A DNA stretch of 64,000 nt, taken from contig JAQBQD010000160.1 in the NCBI GenBank assembly GCA_028287185.1, positions 17,418 to 81,417 on the forward strand, in the 5' to 3' direction. Positions 34,980 to 43,475 of the stretch are shown in pieces. The stretch's first letter is position 1; each line of letters opens with the position of its first letter. The stretch is from Gemmatimonadota bacterium. Its GTDB lineage: Bacteria; Gemmatimonadota; Gemmatimonadetes; Longimicrobiales; Longimicrobiaceae. The translations under genes and the position numbers were made by a program. The notes beneath the pieces were generated by a model. The model saw nothing but the letters and a program-made list of their open reading frames with translations, did no database searches and was not told the DNA's origin.

Positions 34980-36122
34980 CTACCGCGAGGCGAGGCGGGA
35001 AAGCGAGGGCGTGACGGGCTGGAAGGCGGTCTGCACGCCGGGCGCGGCGACGGCGCCCTGGTACGCGGCCAGCGAGGCGGCGCTGGACTCCACGCGCCAG
35101 TCGGCCTCCTTGTTCGCGTTGAACCAGATGCACCCCACCACGCGGGGGTTGGCGCGCATGCGGGCGAAGGCGTCGCTGATCCACTGCGCCTTCTGCCCCG
35201 CCGTGCCCTCCTGCGTGGCGAACTCGCCGATGATGATGGGCTTGGTGTAGCGGGCCGCCAGGTCCGACAGCATGTGGTCGGCGGCGGCGCCGTCCGTCAT
35301 CGCCGCGAAGTCCTGCCAGGCGCCGCCCCACACCGCCGGCCCGTTGAAGCCGTGCGCGCCCACGTAGTCCACGTACGCGTCGCCGGGATAGTAGTTGGCG
35401 TACCAGTTCCAGCTCGCCGCGCCCGTCGCCGCGTGGGTGAGCGGGTTGCCGACGTTGGGGTTGAAGACCCAGCGCACGTTGGTGGCGCCGGCCCCGCGGA
35501 ACAGCGTCACCACGCGGCGCCAGGCGGCCACGTAGCGGGCCGGGGCCCCGGCGTCGCCGCCGTTCTGGGTGCCCTGCCAGGCGTAGCTCCAGTTGCCGTT
35601 CATCTCCCACCCCGGCTCCAGCAGGACCGTGCCGCCCACGCCCGCGATGCCGCGCGCCGCCGCCGTGATGGCCGCGTCCGCCCTGCCCGCGGCGATGGCG
35701 TCCAGCAGCCCCGTGGCGGGCGCGCCGGCCCAGCGCAGGTCGATGGCCAGGTAGGGCGTGGCGCCCGTCGCGGCCACGTTGCGCACCAGCCGCCCGCACC
35801 AGCCGCCCGCGCCGAAGTCGCAGTCGATGGTGTGGAAGCTCTTCACCAGCGCCGGCTGCTTGCCGGTGAGCTGGCCGAACGACGCGATGGCGCCCGCCAC
35901 CGCCTCGGGCGTCGTGGCCGCGTCGCCCAGGTACGCGCCGGCGTAGAACGGCTGCGCGCTGGACGGAGTCGGGGAGGGCGTCGGGGCCGGGGCGGGCGCC
36001 GGCTGCTTCTTGGTGGCGGTGTCGGCGGGCTGCACGGCCGTGGGCGAAGAGTCCTGGCATGCGGCCAGGAAGAGCGAGGCCGCGCAGGCGGCCAGGGCAA
36101 GCCGGGTACGGAAGATGGACAT
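34980..36122 (-). CDS. GH26-like glycoside hydrolase lipoprotein
   Basis: A 380-residue lipoprotein; the lipobox LFLAAC places the lipidated cysteine at residue 22. A Pro/Thr/Ala linker (about 40-56) leads to a TIM-barrel domain resembling family GH26 (beta-mannanase/endoglucanase H type). Candidate catalytic residues are Glu173 in LEPGWEMNGNWSYAW and Glu300 in PIIIGEFATQEG. It probably trims or edits the glycan made by the adjacent glycosyltransferase. ATG 36122 is the right start: an upstream in-frame ATG at 36158 lies inside the riboswitch, whereas 36122 follows AAGGTG at a normal distance. Confidence 0.82.
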   Translation of the reverse strand: MSIFRTRLALAACAASLFLAACQDSSPTAVQPADTATKKQPAPAPAPTPSPTPSSAQPFYAGAYLGDAATTPEAVAGAIASFGQLTGKQPALVKSFHTIDCDFGAGGWCGRLVRNVAATGATPYLAIDLRWAGAPATGLLDAIAAGRADAAITAAARGIAGVGGTVLLEPGWEMNGNWSYAWQGTQNGGDAGAPARYVAAWRRVVTLFRGAGATNVRWVFNPNVGNPLTHAATGAASWNWYANYYPGDAYVDYVGAHGFNGPAVWGGAWQDFAAMTDGAAADHMLSDLAARYTKPIIIGEFATQEGTAGQKAQWISDAFARMRANPRVVGCIWFNANKEADWRVESSAASLAAYQGAVAAPGVQTAFQPVTPSLSRLASR

Positions 36123-36134
36123 CGGGGCGACACC

Positions 36135-36232
36135 TTGCTTCGGCGGCTCGACCGGCATGGCGGCGCCCGGTGGGGCGCTCGCGGTAGCCTCGGAGCTTTG
36201 CGTCCCCGGCTTTCGGCGGGTTTGCCGTTTCT
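36135..36232 (-). ncRNA. c-di-GMP-I (GEMM-I) riboswitch upstream of the GH26 gene
   Basis: On the minus strand the leader reads GGCAAACC, then a stem capped by GAAA (CCCGCC / GCCGGG), then GGGACGCAAAGC. These are the hallmark strands of the GEMM-I aptamer. GAGGCTACC, a second hairpin GCGCCC / GGGCGC, and CCATGCCGGTCGAGCCGCC close the element, with CGGC / GCCG as the basal helix. The aptamer ends at the Shine-Dalgarno AAGGTG (36131-36136), 14 bases before the ATG, so ligand binding would be expected to change translation. Whether it prefers c-di-GMP or cyclic AMP-GMP cannot be read from sequence alone. Confidence 0.82.
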
Positions 36233-36651
36233 CGTCAGGTGCCCAGGCGGAGGGAAGCCGGGCGGGACCACGCCGGGTGGACGTGCAGAACGCGGGCCCG
36301 GCTTCCGTAACTCGTTAACCCACTGGAATTTGGCTGTTTTCGGCGAAGCCCCGGATGGCGTCCGCCTCCCATCCGTGTCGCATTCCGCGAAAGTTGCGGA
36401 GAAATGCAACCCGGGCGCAAACCTGCGTTCCCCTCTGTAGACGGAAGTGAATGCGGTGAAATCGCTTGCATCGCCTCGGCCGATCCGTCGCCGGAGGCGC
36501 GGCGGCGGAGGGAGGCGGGCGCGCGCCGTGGTCTGGAGCTTGCTTCTGCGCCCGGCGGCGGCGGAATCTCCTCCGCGGCCGAATCGAACCGACCGGCTCG
36601 TCCGGCGCGCTTTCCGGCGTTGCGGCCCGACACCCAGCGTTACCCTATCCC
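36233..36651. promoter_or_regulatory. divergent promoter region of the polysaccharide locus
   Basis: The gap between the GH26 gene (minus) and the DUF3131 gene (plus). No gene is seen. The part at 36310-36430 is the most AT-rich in the neighbourhood (CCACTGGAATTTGGCTGTTTT) and probably holds the promoters in both directions; no clean hexamer pair was found. No GEMM-like core was found on the DUF3131 side. Confidence 0.35.
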
Positions 36652-38001
36652 ATGAGATACACAGTCGTCGGCGCGCTCGCGCTCGGGCTCGCCCTGTCCG
36701 CCTCGCATGCCGCGGGGGCACAACGGACGACGCCCCGGGCGAGGCCCCCCGCCGCGCCCGTCTCCACCGCGCCCGCGGCGGCCGCGGACGCCGCCGCATC
36801 GTCGCTGCCGATGGCGGGGGCGGAGAAGCAGTTCTTCCAGGACGCCGCCCGCACGGCGTGGACGTACGTGGACCGGCAGACCAACGCCTCGTCGGGCCTG
36901 GTCAACTCCGTCGCCAACTACCACTTCACCACCATGTGGGACATCGGCAGCGGGCTGCTGGCGCTCTACTCGGCGGGGCAGCTGGGGCTGGTGCCGGCGG
37001 CGGACTACGACCGGCGAATGCGGCTGGCGCTGCACACGCTGGCCACCACGCGCATGTACGACAACGCGGCGTTCAACAAGAACTACGACACCCGAACCGG
37101 CGCCATGGCCGGGCGAAACGGCACCGAGAGCGAGGGCGCCGACCGCGGCTACGGCTGGTCGGCGCTGGACCTGGGCCGCCTGCTGGTGGCGCTGAAGGTG
37201 ATCGACGCCAACCAGCCCCAGTACCACGCGGACGTCCAGCAGGTGGTGGGACGCCTCGCGTTCGACCGGCTCGTGCGCGACGGGTACCTGAGCGGCGAGG
37301 ACGTGGCGCCCCGCTCGCGCCGCGCCCGGCGCTACCAGGAGGGCAAGATCGGCTACGAGCAGTACTCCGCCATGGGCTACGCCGCCTGGCAGCACCGGCC
37401 GGACCGGGCGCTCAGCCTGGCCGAGAACACGTATCCCATCACCGTGCTGGGGGTGCCGCTGCTGATGGACAAGCGCGGCGGCAAGCTCACCAGCGAGCCC
37501 TTCCTGATGGCCGGCCTGGAGATGGGATGGACGCCGGAGATGCGCGAGCTGTCGTGGCGCCTTCTGGCCGCGCAGGAGGCCCGCTTCCGGCAGACGGGCA
37601 AGGTCACGCTGGTGAGCGAGGACGCGCTGAACCGCCCGCCGTACTTCCTCTACTACTCGGTCTACTCCGACGGCGAGGCGTTCAAGGTGGAGCCGCCCGA
37701 GGGCGCCCCCCCGGGAGACACCCCGCGCACCGTGAGCACCAAGGCCGCCTTCGGCTGGCACGCGCTGCTGCCCAGCCCGTACACCTGGCGCGCGCTGCAG
37801 ATGGTCTCCGGCGCCCGCACGTCCGAGGGCTGGGGCGCCGGCGTCTTCGAGGACAACGGCCGCATCTCCGGCGCGACCAACGTGAACACCGCCGCCATGG
37901 TGCTGGAGGCCTCCCTGTACGTCATGCGCGGAAAGCCCCTGGTGGAGCCCGCGTCCGCGCCCCCGCTCGCCACCGCGCCGGCGGCCGGCGCGCAGCATTG
38001 A
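36652..38001 (+). CDS. DUF3131-domain secreted protein of the polysaccharide locus
   Basis: A 449-residue protein with a signal peptide (residues 1-24, ending ASHAAGAQ) and an Ala/Pro linker. A long domain of the DUF3131 type follows, with motifs such as TAWTYVDRQT, TTMWDIGSGLLAL and GYAAWQH. DUF3131 domains resemble alpha/alpha-toroid sugar-active proteins and often occur beside glycosyltransferases and glycan hydrolases; their activity is not established. It diverges from the GH26 gene, and the four genes together look like a polysaccharide unit. Expected location is periplasm or outer surface. Confidence 0.8.
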   Translation: MRYTVVGALALGLALSASHAAGAQRTTPRARPPAAPVSTAPAAAADAAASSLPMAGAEKQFFQDAARTAWTYVDRQTNASSGLVNSVANYHFTTMWDIGSGLLALYSAGQLGLVPAADYDRRMRLALHTLATTRMYDNAAFNKNYDTRTGAMAGRNGTESEGADRGYGWSALDLGRLLVALKVIDANQPQYHADVQQVVGRLAFDRLVRDGYLSGEDVAPRSRRARRYQEGKIGYEQYSAMGYAAWQHRPDRALSLAENTYPITVLGVPLLMDKRGGKLTSEPFLMAGLEMGWTPEMRELSWRLLAAQEARFRQTGKVTLVSEDALNRPPYFLYYSVYSDGEAFKVEPPEGAPPGDTPRTVSTKAAFGWHALLPSPYTWRALQMVSGARTSEGWGAGVFEDNGRISGATNVNTAAMVLEASLYVMRGKPLVEPASAPPLATAPAAGAQH

Positions 38002-38212
38002 GCCGGTGCCCCCGGTCCGCCGGCCTGCGATCCGGTGCTCCGGCCCTCGTCCAGGGAGCGAGATCCGGATCGCAGCCGGACGGGACGCGCGGCTTCCGGT
38101 TTGCCAGCTCCGAAGCCCTACGTCGCCCCGGTGGGGCGGGGAACTACGCCATCGGGTGTTCGATGCTACGCCGCCCCCGCGGTGGATGCGTGGCGTCGCG
38201 AGGAGGGATATT

Positions 38213-38233
38213 GACTGCGTGGGATACGCAGTC
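38213..38233 (+). promoter_or_regulatory. perfect palindrome upstream of the YiaA/B-like gene
   Basis: GACTGCGT-GGGAT-ACGCAGTC, 8-bp arms with a 5-base centre, ends 25 bases before the ATG at 38258. TTGACT at 38211 overlaps it. It may be an operator or an mRNA hairpin. Confidence 0.35.
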
Positions 38234-38257
38234 CGTCATCCACCTCGGGAGGACCCC

Positions 38258-38536
38258 ATGGAAGACAGCCCGGCCATCCAGCGCGATTCCGCCTCGTGGC
38301 TCTTCTTCGTTCGCGCGTCGTTCGCGCTGGCTCTCGCCGCCAACATCGCCGGCATCGTCTTCTTGCCAGTGGAGGCGTGGATCCGCGGCTACCTGGCGAT
38401 GGGCCTCATGTTCGTGGTCGGCAGCGCCATCACCCTCACCAAGACGCTGCGCGACGACCACGAAGCCGGCAAGCTCCTCAACCGCATCGCCGAGGTGAAG
38501 ACGACCCGGCTCCTCAAGGAATACGACGTCGCCTGA
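38258..38536 (+). CDS. YiaA/YiaB-like two-helix membrane protein
   Basis: A 92-residue protein with two hydrophobic helices (WLFFVRASFALALAANIAGI and IRGYLAMGLMFVVGSAITLT) joined by a short loop. The ending KTLRDDHEAGKLLNRIAEVKTTRLLKEYD matches the YiaA/B two-helix family, inner-membrane proteins of unknown role. GGGAGG lies eight bases upstream of the ATG. A palindrome (38213-38233) precedes it, and a shared bidirectional terminator separates it from the convergent peptidase gene. Confidence 0.8.
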   Translation: MEDSPAIQRDSASWLFFVRASFALALAANIAGIVFLPVEAWIRGYLAMGLMFVVGSAITLTKTLRDDHEAGKLLNRIAEVKTTRLLKEYDVA

Positions 38537-38649
38537 CCCACGCACGGCCAATCCCCCAGCATCGGCCGAACGCCAGCCGCTCCGCGGGTCGTCAGCACGA
38601 CCCCCGCCGCGCGCGGTGACGACGGCGGCGCGCGCGGTGACGGCGGCGC

Positions 38650-38750
38650 CGCGCCGGAGCCTGCAGTCTGCGAAGGCAGACGTCGTGTGTCCGCTGCAGC
38701 GACTGTAGTCGCCCGTCGACTTTGGGTTCGACGGCAGTCGCCCGAGAACA
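38650..38750. repeat. hairpin repeat copy C
   Basis: GTCTGC-GAAG-GCAGAC (38666-38681) is the counterpart of the hairpins at 20670 and 40596. It is followed by CTGCAGCGACTGTAGTCGCC and a second GGCAGTCGCCCG, a right arm different from the other two copies. Confidence 0.5.
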
Positions 38751-38752
38751 CA

Positions 38753-38786
38753 GAGGGGAGCGCCTCCACCCGGAAGCGCTCCCCTC
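38753..38786. terminator. bidirectional terminator between convergent genes
   Basis: A perfect 11-bp stem GAGGGGAGCGC / GCGCTCCCCTC lies between the YiaA/B-like gene and the peptidase gene. On the minus strand it is followed by TGTGTTCT. Confidence 0.7.
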
Positions 38787-38861
38787 CGTCGATCCATCGG
38801 CTGATCCCGATCCGGGTTCCCATCCACCGATCGATCAACCGCCCGACCGCCCGACCGACCA

Positions 38862-40409
38862 TCACACCCCGTAGATCGGCCCCAGCTTCTCCCGCAGGTA
38901 TGCGATCAGCGGCTCATGGCTCAGCGGCTGGCCGGTGATCCGCCGGCACAGCTCCGGGGCCGTGTACCGCCGGCCGTGCGCGTGCACGTTGGCGCGCAGC
39001 CAGCCCAGCAGCGGCGCGAAATCGCCTGCACGGATCTCCTCGTCCAGCGACGGCAGCTCGGCGCGGATCGTGGCCCAGAACTGCGCGGCGTACAGGTTTC
39101 CCAGGGTGTACGTGGGAAAGTAGCCGAACGCACCCATGGACCAGTGGATGTCCTGCATGCATCCCATGGCGTCGCTGGGCACCTCCAGCCCCAGGTCCGC
39201 GCGGATGCGGTCGTTCCAGGCGCCGGGCAGGTCCGCCACGGCCAGGTCGCCCGACAGCATCGCCAGCTCCAGGTCGAAGCGCAGCATGATGTGCAGGTTG
39301 TAGGTGGCCTCGTCGCTCTCGATGCGTACCAGGTTGGGCGCCACCACGTTCATCCCCCGCCACACCGTCTCCACGTCCAGCGCCTGCACCGCGGGCACCT
39401 CCACGTCGCGCTTCATCTGCGGCAGCGCCCATTCCCAGAACGGCCGCCCGCGCCCCACGAAGTTCTCCCACATGCGCGACTGGCTCTCGTGGATGCCGGT
39501 GCTCGTCGCCTCGCCCAGCGGCTGGCCGAAGCGCGCCGCCTTGGGCAGCCCCTGCTCGTACAGCCCGTGCCCGGCCTCGTGCATCGACGCCGTGAGCGCG
39601 CCGGCGAGCTCGTCCTCGGAGTAGCGCGTGGTGAGCCGCGTGTCGCCCGGCCCGGGCGACTCGCAGAACGGGTGCGCCGACACGTCCAGGCGCCCGGCCG
39701 AGAAGTCGAACCCCATGCGCTCCAGCACGCTGCGGTTGAACGCCGCCTGCCGCTCCACCGCGAGCGGGATGCTCTGCCACGACGTGTCGGGCCTGTGCGG
39801 CGACTCGGCCACCGCGCGGATCAGCGGCGTCAGCTCTCCGCGGAGGGCCGTGAAGACGCGGCGCAGCTCGGCGGCGCGCATCCCGGGCTCGTAGTCTTCC
39901 AACAGCGCATCGTACGTCTCGCCGCCCTCTGGCACGCCCATGCACTCCGCGCGCTGCCGGTTCAGCCCCAGCAGGGTCACCAGGTGCGGCGCGAAGGCGG
40001 CGAAGTCGTTGCGCTCGCGGGCCTCGCGCCACGCGTGCATCCCCAGCGCGGACGCCTCCGCCAGCTCGCGCACCAGCGACGTGGGCAGCCGCGTCGCGCG
40101 TTCGTGGTCGTGGCGGATGGCGCGCAGGTTGGCCGCCTCGTCCTCGTCGCCCGTCACCGCCGTGTCCGCCTCGCACGCCGCGATCAGCTCGCCCACGCGC
40201 GCCGAGATGAGCCGCTCGTGCGCCAGCGACGAGACGGCCGAAAGCTGCTCGGCCCGCAGCGGCGCTGCGGCGGGCGGCATGTACGTCTCCTGGTCCCACC
40301 CCAGCGTTCCCGAGATGGACTGCAGCGTCGCGATGTGCCGCAGCTCGCGCTGAAGCTCCGCGTACGGCGAATCCACGGTCGACACCGGCGGCGAGGTGCT
40401 GTCGCTCAT
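38862..40409 (-). CDS. carboxypeptidase Taq, M32 family metallopeptidase
   Basis: A 515-residue M32 zinc carboxypeptidase. The zinc motif is SMHEAGHGLYEQ (His277, Glu278, His281), and HESQSRMWENFVGR supplies the third ligand near residue 308. The C-terminal family segments DIHWSMGAFGYFPTYTLGN and LLGWLRANVHAHGR are intact. Length equals the family norm (about 500). It removes C-terminal residues from peptides in the cytoplasm. ATG 40409 is chosen because upstream in-frame codons do not match the family. It is monocistronic, between a bidirectional terminator and a repeat-bearing spacer. Confidence 0.95.
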   Translation of the reverse strand: MSDSTSPPVSTVDSPYAELQRELRHIATLQSISGTLGWDQETYMPPAAAPLRAEQLSAVSSLAHERLISARVGELIAACEADTAVTGDEDEAANLRAIRHDHERATRLPTSLVRELAEASALGMHAWREARERNDFAAFAPHLVTLLGLNRQRAECMGVPEGGETYDALLEDYEPGMRAAELRRVFTALRGELTPLIRAVAESPHRPDTSWQSIPLAVERQAAFNRSVLERMGFDFSAGRLDVSAHPFCESPGPGDTRLTTRYSEDELAGALTASMHEAGHGLYEQGLPKAARFGQPLGEATSTGIHESQSRMWENFVGRGRPFWEWALPQMKRDVEVPAVQALDVETVWRGMNVVAPNLVRIESDEATYNLHIMLRFDLELAMLSGDLAVADLPGAWNDRIRADLGLEVPSDAMGCMQDIHWSMGAFGYFPTYTLGNLYAAQFWATIRAELPSLDEEIRAGDFAPLLGWLRANVHAHGRRYTAPELCRRITGQPLSHEPLIAYLREKLGPIYGV

Positions 40410-40783
40410 CAGGCTCCGGAAGCGCGGTTGATCGATGGATGACAAAAGCAGGCGTCCCGTCCGCATCCGCGGGAACCGCGAACGGACGGGACCGTCGATG
40501 ACACCTCGCGAGATCCGGGCCTCCACCGTCCACGCGGGTCGGGCACAGCCGAGCCGAGCGTCAGCGCCCGGCGGAGAACTTCGCTGCTCACCGCGAGTCC
40601 GCGAAGTCGGACTTTTCTCCTATGGCGGCCCCGGGTTTCCAACCCGCGGCTACGGAGGTCCGCCACCCCAGGCGAGCGCCTCCCACGAGCGGCGGCCGTC
40701 CGCGCCGCTACCATCCCAGCGAATCCATCAGGAATCGAGTCATTGCCCGAAATCCATCGTTCCGCGCGGGGAACGCCCGTGCA
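40410..40783. repeat. spacer with hairpin repeat copy B
   Basis: No gene between purB and the peptidase gene. The hairpin AGTCCG-CGAAGT-CGGACT (40596-40613) is followed by CTCCTATGGCGGCCCC, TTTCCAACCC and GCGGCTACGG (40616-40655). It aligns base for base over most of its length with the copy at 20670-20730. Confidence 0.55.
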
Positions 40784-42220
40784 TCACACCCGCAGCTCCG
40801 GCGCGGCGCCGCCGTGGGCCTCGGGGTACCGGTCCAGCACGGGCTGCACCCACTCCGCGAGGAACTCGTCCACCTGCTGCGGTGCGCGGCCTACGTACAG
40901 CTCCGGGCGCAGGTCCTCCTCCAGCTCCGCGCGCGTCACGCCGAACGCGGGGTCCGCGGCGATGCGGTCCATCAGGTCGTTGGGGCGGCCGTGCATCTTC
41001 ACCTCGCGGCCCGCCTCCACCGAGTGCACGCGCACGCGCTCGTGCAGGTCCTGCCGGTCGCCGCCGCGCTTGGCGGCGCGCATCATCAGGTTCTCCGTCG
41101 CCATGAAGGGCAGCTCCTCCATCAGCCGCCGGCGGATCATCTCGGGATAGACCACCATCCCCGACGCCACGTTGTGCATCAGCAGCAGGATGGAATCGAC
41201 CGCGAGGTAGCTCTCGGGCACCGCGATGCGCTTGTTGGCCGAGTCGTCCAGCGTGCGCTCGAACCACTGGCTGGCCGTGGTGAACGCCGGGTCGCCCGTC
41301 AGCACGATCACGTGCCGCGCCAGCGCGTTCATCCGCTCGCAGCGCATGGGGTTGCGCTTGTACGGCATGGCGGAGGAGCCGATCTGCTGCTCCTCGAACG
41401 GCTCCTCCACCTCCTTCAGGTGCGACAGCAGGCGCACGTCGTTGGCGAACTTGCTGGCCGACTGCGCCACGCCCGACATCGTGGCCAGGCAGGCCGCGTC
41501 CGTCTTGCGCGTGTAGGTCTGGCCCGAGACACCGTACAGCTTGTCGAAGCCCATCTTCTCCGCCACCCGGCGGTTCAGCCGCTCCACCTTCTCGCCGTCG
41601 CCCTCCAGCAGGTCCATGAACGACGCCTGCGTGCCCGTCGTCCCGCGCACGCCCAGGAACCGCATGCCGTCCAGCCGGAACTCGATCTCCTCCAGGTCCA
41701 GCAGAAGGTCCTGGATCCAGAGCGTCGCGCGCTTGCCCACCGTCGTCGGCTGCGCGGGCTGGAAGTGCGTGAACGCCAGCGTCGGCAGGTCGCGCCACCG
41801 CGCGGCGAACTCCGCCAGCGCGGCGACCGTCGCCACCAGCCGCGTCCGCACCAGCTTGAGGGCCTCGCGGTGCTGGATGAGGTCCGTGTTGTCGCCTACG
41901 TAGGCGCTCGTCGCGCCCAGGTGGATGATGGCCCGCGCCTCGGGTGCCTGCTCGCCCAGGTGGTGCACGTGCGCCATCACGTCGTGCCGGAGCTGGCGCT
42001 CCAACTCCGCCGCGCGCTTCAGGTCGAAGTCGTCCAGGTGCGCGCCGAGAGCCGCGATCGCCTCGTCCGGGATCGGCAGCCCCAGCTCCTTCTCCGCCAC
42101 CGCCAGCGCCAGCCACAGCCGCCGCCAGGTGCCGAACTTGAACTTCGCCGAGAAGATGAGCGACATCTCGGGCGACGCGTACCGCTCGGTCAGCGGGTTG
42201 CTGTATCGGTCGATGGACAT
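40784..42220 (-). CDS. purB: adenylosuccinate lyase
   Basis: The 478-residue protein belongs to the fumarase/aspartase superfamily and acts twice in purine synthesis (SAICAR to AICAR, adenylosuccinate to AMP). The superfamily signature GSSAMPYKRNPMRCER is intact. The substrate-binding segments IIHLGATSAYVGDNTD and THFQPAQPTTVGKRA also match PurB. Start ATG 42220 opens MSIDRYSNPLTERYAS, the usual beginning. Length agrees with the roughly 475-residue form. The 297 bases upstream show no gene. Confidence 0.96.
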   Translation of the reverse strand: MSIDRYSNPLTERYASPEMSLIFSAKFKFGTWRRLWLALAVAEKELGLPIPDEAIAALGAHLDDFDLKRAAELERQLRHDVMAHVHHLGEQAPEARAIIHLGATSAYVGDNTDLIQHREALKLVRTRLVATVAALAEFAARWRDLPTLAFTHFQPAQPTTVGKRATLWIQDLLLDLEEIEFRLDGMRFLGVRGTTGTQASFMDLLEGDGEKVERLNRRVAEKMGFDKLYGVSGQTYTRKTDAACLATMSGVAQSASKFANDVRLLSHLKEVEEPFEEQQIGSSAMPYKRNPMRCERMNALARHVIVLTGDPAFTTASQWFERTLDDSANKRIAVPESYLAVDSILLLMHNVASGMVVYPEMIRRRLMEELPFMATENLMMRAAKRGGDRQDLHERVRVHSVEAGREVKMHGRPNDLMDRIAADPAFGVTRAELEEDLRPELYVGRAPQQVDEFLAEWVQPVLDRYPEAHGGAAPELRV

Positions 42221-42517
42221 CACTGCCTCTACTTTATGTGAATGCGCCTGCGTCCAACCGCTGGCGCCCCGATCTCCGCGGAAGCCCCGGCCGATGCGGC
42301 CTCGACGACTTGTCCCTCCGCCACGAAGCCTAGAACGACGTGGTGGCCCGCCGTCGCTCACCGCCACGCGTGGGATGGCGGGTCTCCGTCGACGAAGCCT
42401 CACGCCGCGCGCGGTCGAGCGATCCCCACCACGCACCGAACCATCGACCCGGACCGAACTTCGATCCCCGGAGGAACCCCTGCCGTACTTACCCCCTCCC
42501 GCTTGCGGGTGAAGCCC

Positions 42518-43327
42518 CTACTTCACCAGCCGAGGCCCGCTCGGATTCCGCGGCCGCGCCAGCGCCGGCCCGGTCGGATACGTCACGTTGTTCAGGAACA
42601 GGCCCTCCGGCGGTGCGGGCGGCGAGGTCTCCTTGCCGGCGTCGCCGCGCAGCAGGGCGTCCAGGTCCTCCACGGGACGCTGCGCCAGGCCCACGTCCAC
42701 CATCGTGCCGACGAGGTAGCGCACCATGTGGTGCAGGAAGCGGTTGGCGGTGACGTGGAACTCCAGGCCCACGCCCTCCCACTCGGCCCAGCGCGCCTCC
42801 GTCACGGTGCAGCGGTCGCCGCGCTCCTCCTGGCCCGCCTTGGCGAACGCCTTGAACGAGTGGTCGCCCACGATGCGGGCGGCGGCGCGCTCCATGGTGC
42901 CCAGGTCCACGGGCCGGGCCAGCGCCCAGCAGAAGGGCGCGCGGAAGGGCGAGTCCGCCTCGGGCGCCAGGCCCAGGCGGTACACGTAGGATCGGGCGAG
43001 GGCGTCGTAGCGGGGGTGGAAGCGGGGGGCGGCGGGCTCCGCGTCGGCCACCCACACGTCGTCGGGCAGCAGCGCGTTCATGGCGCGGCGCAGCGCGCTG
43101 GCGCTCCAGCGCACGGGCACGTCCACCGCGGCCACCTGCCCCAGCGCATGCACGCCGCGGTCCGTGCGGCCCGAGCCGATCACGGTGCAGGGCTGGTTCA
43201 CGAGGCGGGCGACCACCTTCTCCACCTCGCCCTGCACGGTCCGCTGGTCGGGCTGCACCTGCCACCCGTGGAAGGCGCGGCCGTCGTAGTGCAGGGTGAA
43301 GCGGATGCGGTGCGATTCGGAGTCCAT
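42518..43327 (-). CDS. truA: tRNA pseudouridine synthase A
   Basis: The 269-residue enzyme makes pseudouridine at positions 38-40 of the tRNA anticodon arm. The catalytic aspartate is Asp56 in GSGRTDRGVHALGQ. The motifs LHYDGRAFHGWQVQP and RFLHHMVRYLVGTMVDVG are canonical. The start at ATG 43327 matches the family beginning (HRIRFTLHYDG). It diverges from the GAF-protein/trpD unit across about 150 bases. Confidence 0.95.
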   Translation of the reverse strand: MDSESHRIRFTLHYDGRAFHGWQVQPDQRTVQGEVEKVVARLVNQPCTVIGSGRTDRGVHALGQVAAVDVPVRWSASALRRAMNALLPDDVWVADAEPAAPRFHPRYDALARSYVYRLGLAPEADSPFRAPFCWALARPVDLGTMERAAARIVGDHSFKAFAKAGQEERGDRCTVTEARWAEWEGVGLEFHVTANRFLHHMVRYLVGTMVDVGLAQRPVEDLDALLRGDAGKETSPPAPPEGLFLNNVTYPTGPALARPRNPSGPRLVK

Positions 43328-43400
43328 GGGCGCGGAAACTAGGGGTGGGGGGCGCAGTGTCAAGCGAGCGCCATGCAGCCGTAACCAGCCGTTCCTTCGA

Positions 43401-43429
43401 TTGACACCACCGGCGGGCGGGTCTATTGT
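43401..43429 (+). promoter_or_regulatory. promoter of the GAF protein-trpD unit
   Basis: TTGACA (43401-43406), a 17-base spacer and TATTGT (43424-43429) predict a start near 43436, 40 bases before the ATG at 43476. Confidence 0.7.
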
Positions 43430-43475
43430 TGCCATCAGCCCCCAGCCCGAAGACCGCTCTCAGCCCCACCTGAAG

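Noticed and set aside
34654..36060. Continuous minus-strand frame extending the glycosyltransferase upstream to 36060
   Set aside because: The extension is out of frame with the real GH26 gene and reads low complexity; the family start and riboswitch support ATG 34656.
36120..36158. Start of the GH26 gene at the upstream ATG 36158
   Set aside because: This ATG lies inside the riboswitch; 36122 has the Shine-Dalgarno and begins a proper signal peptide.
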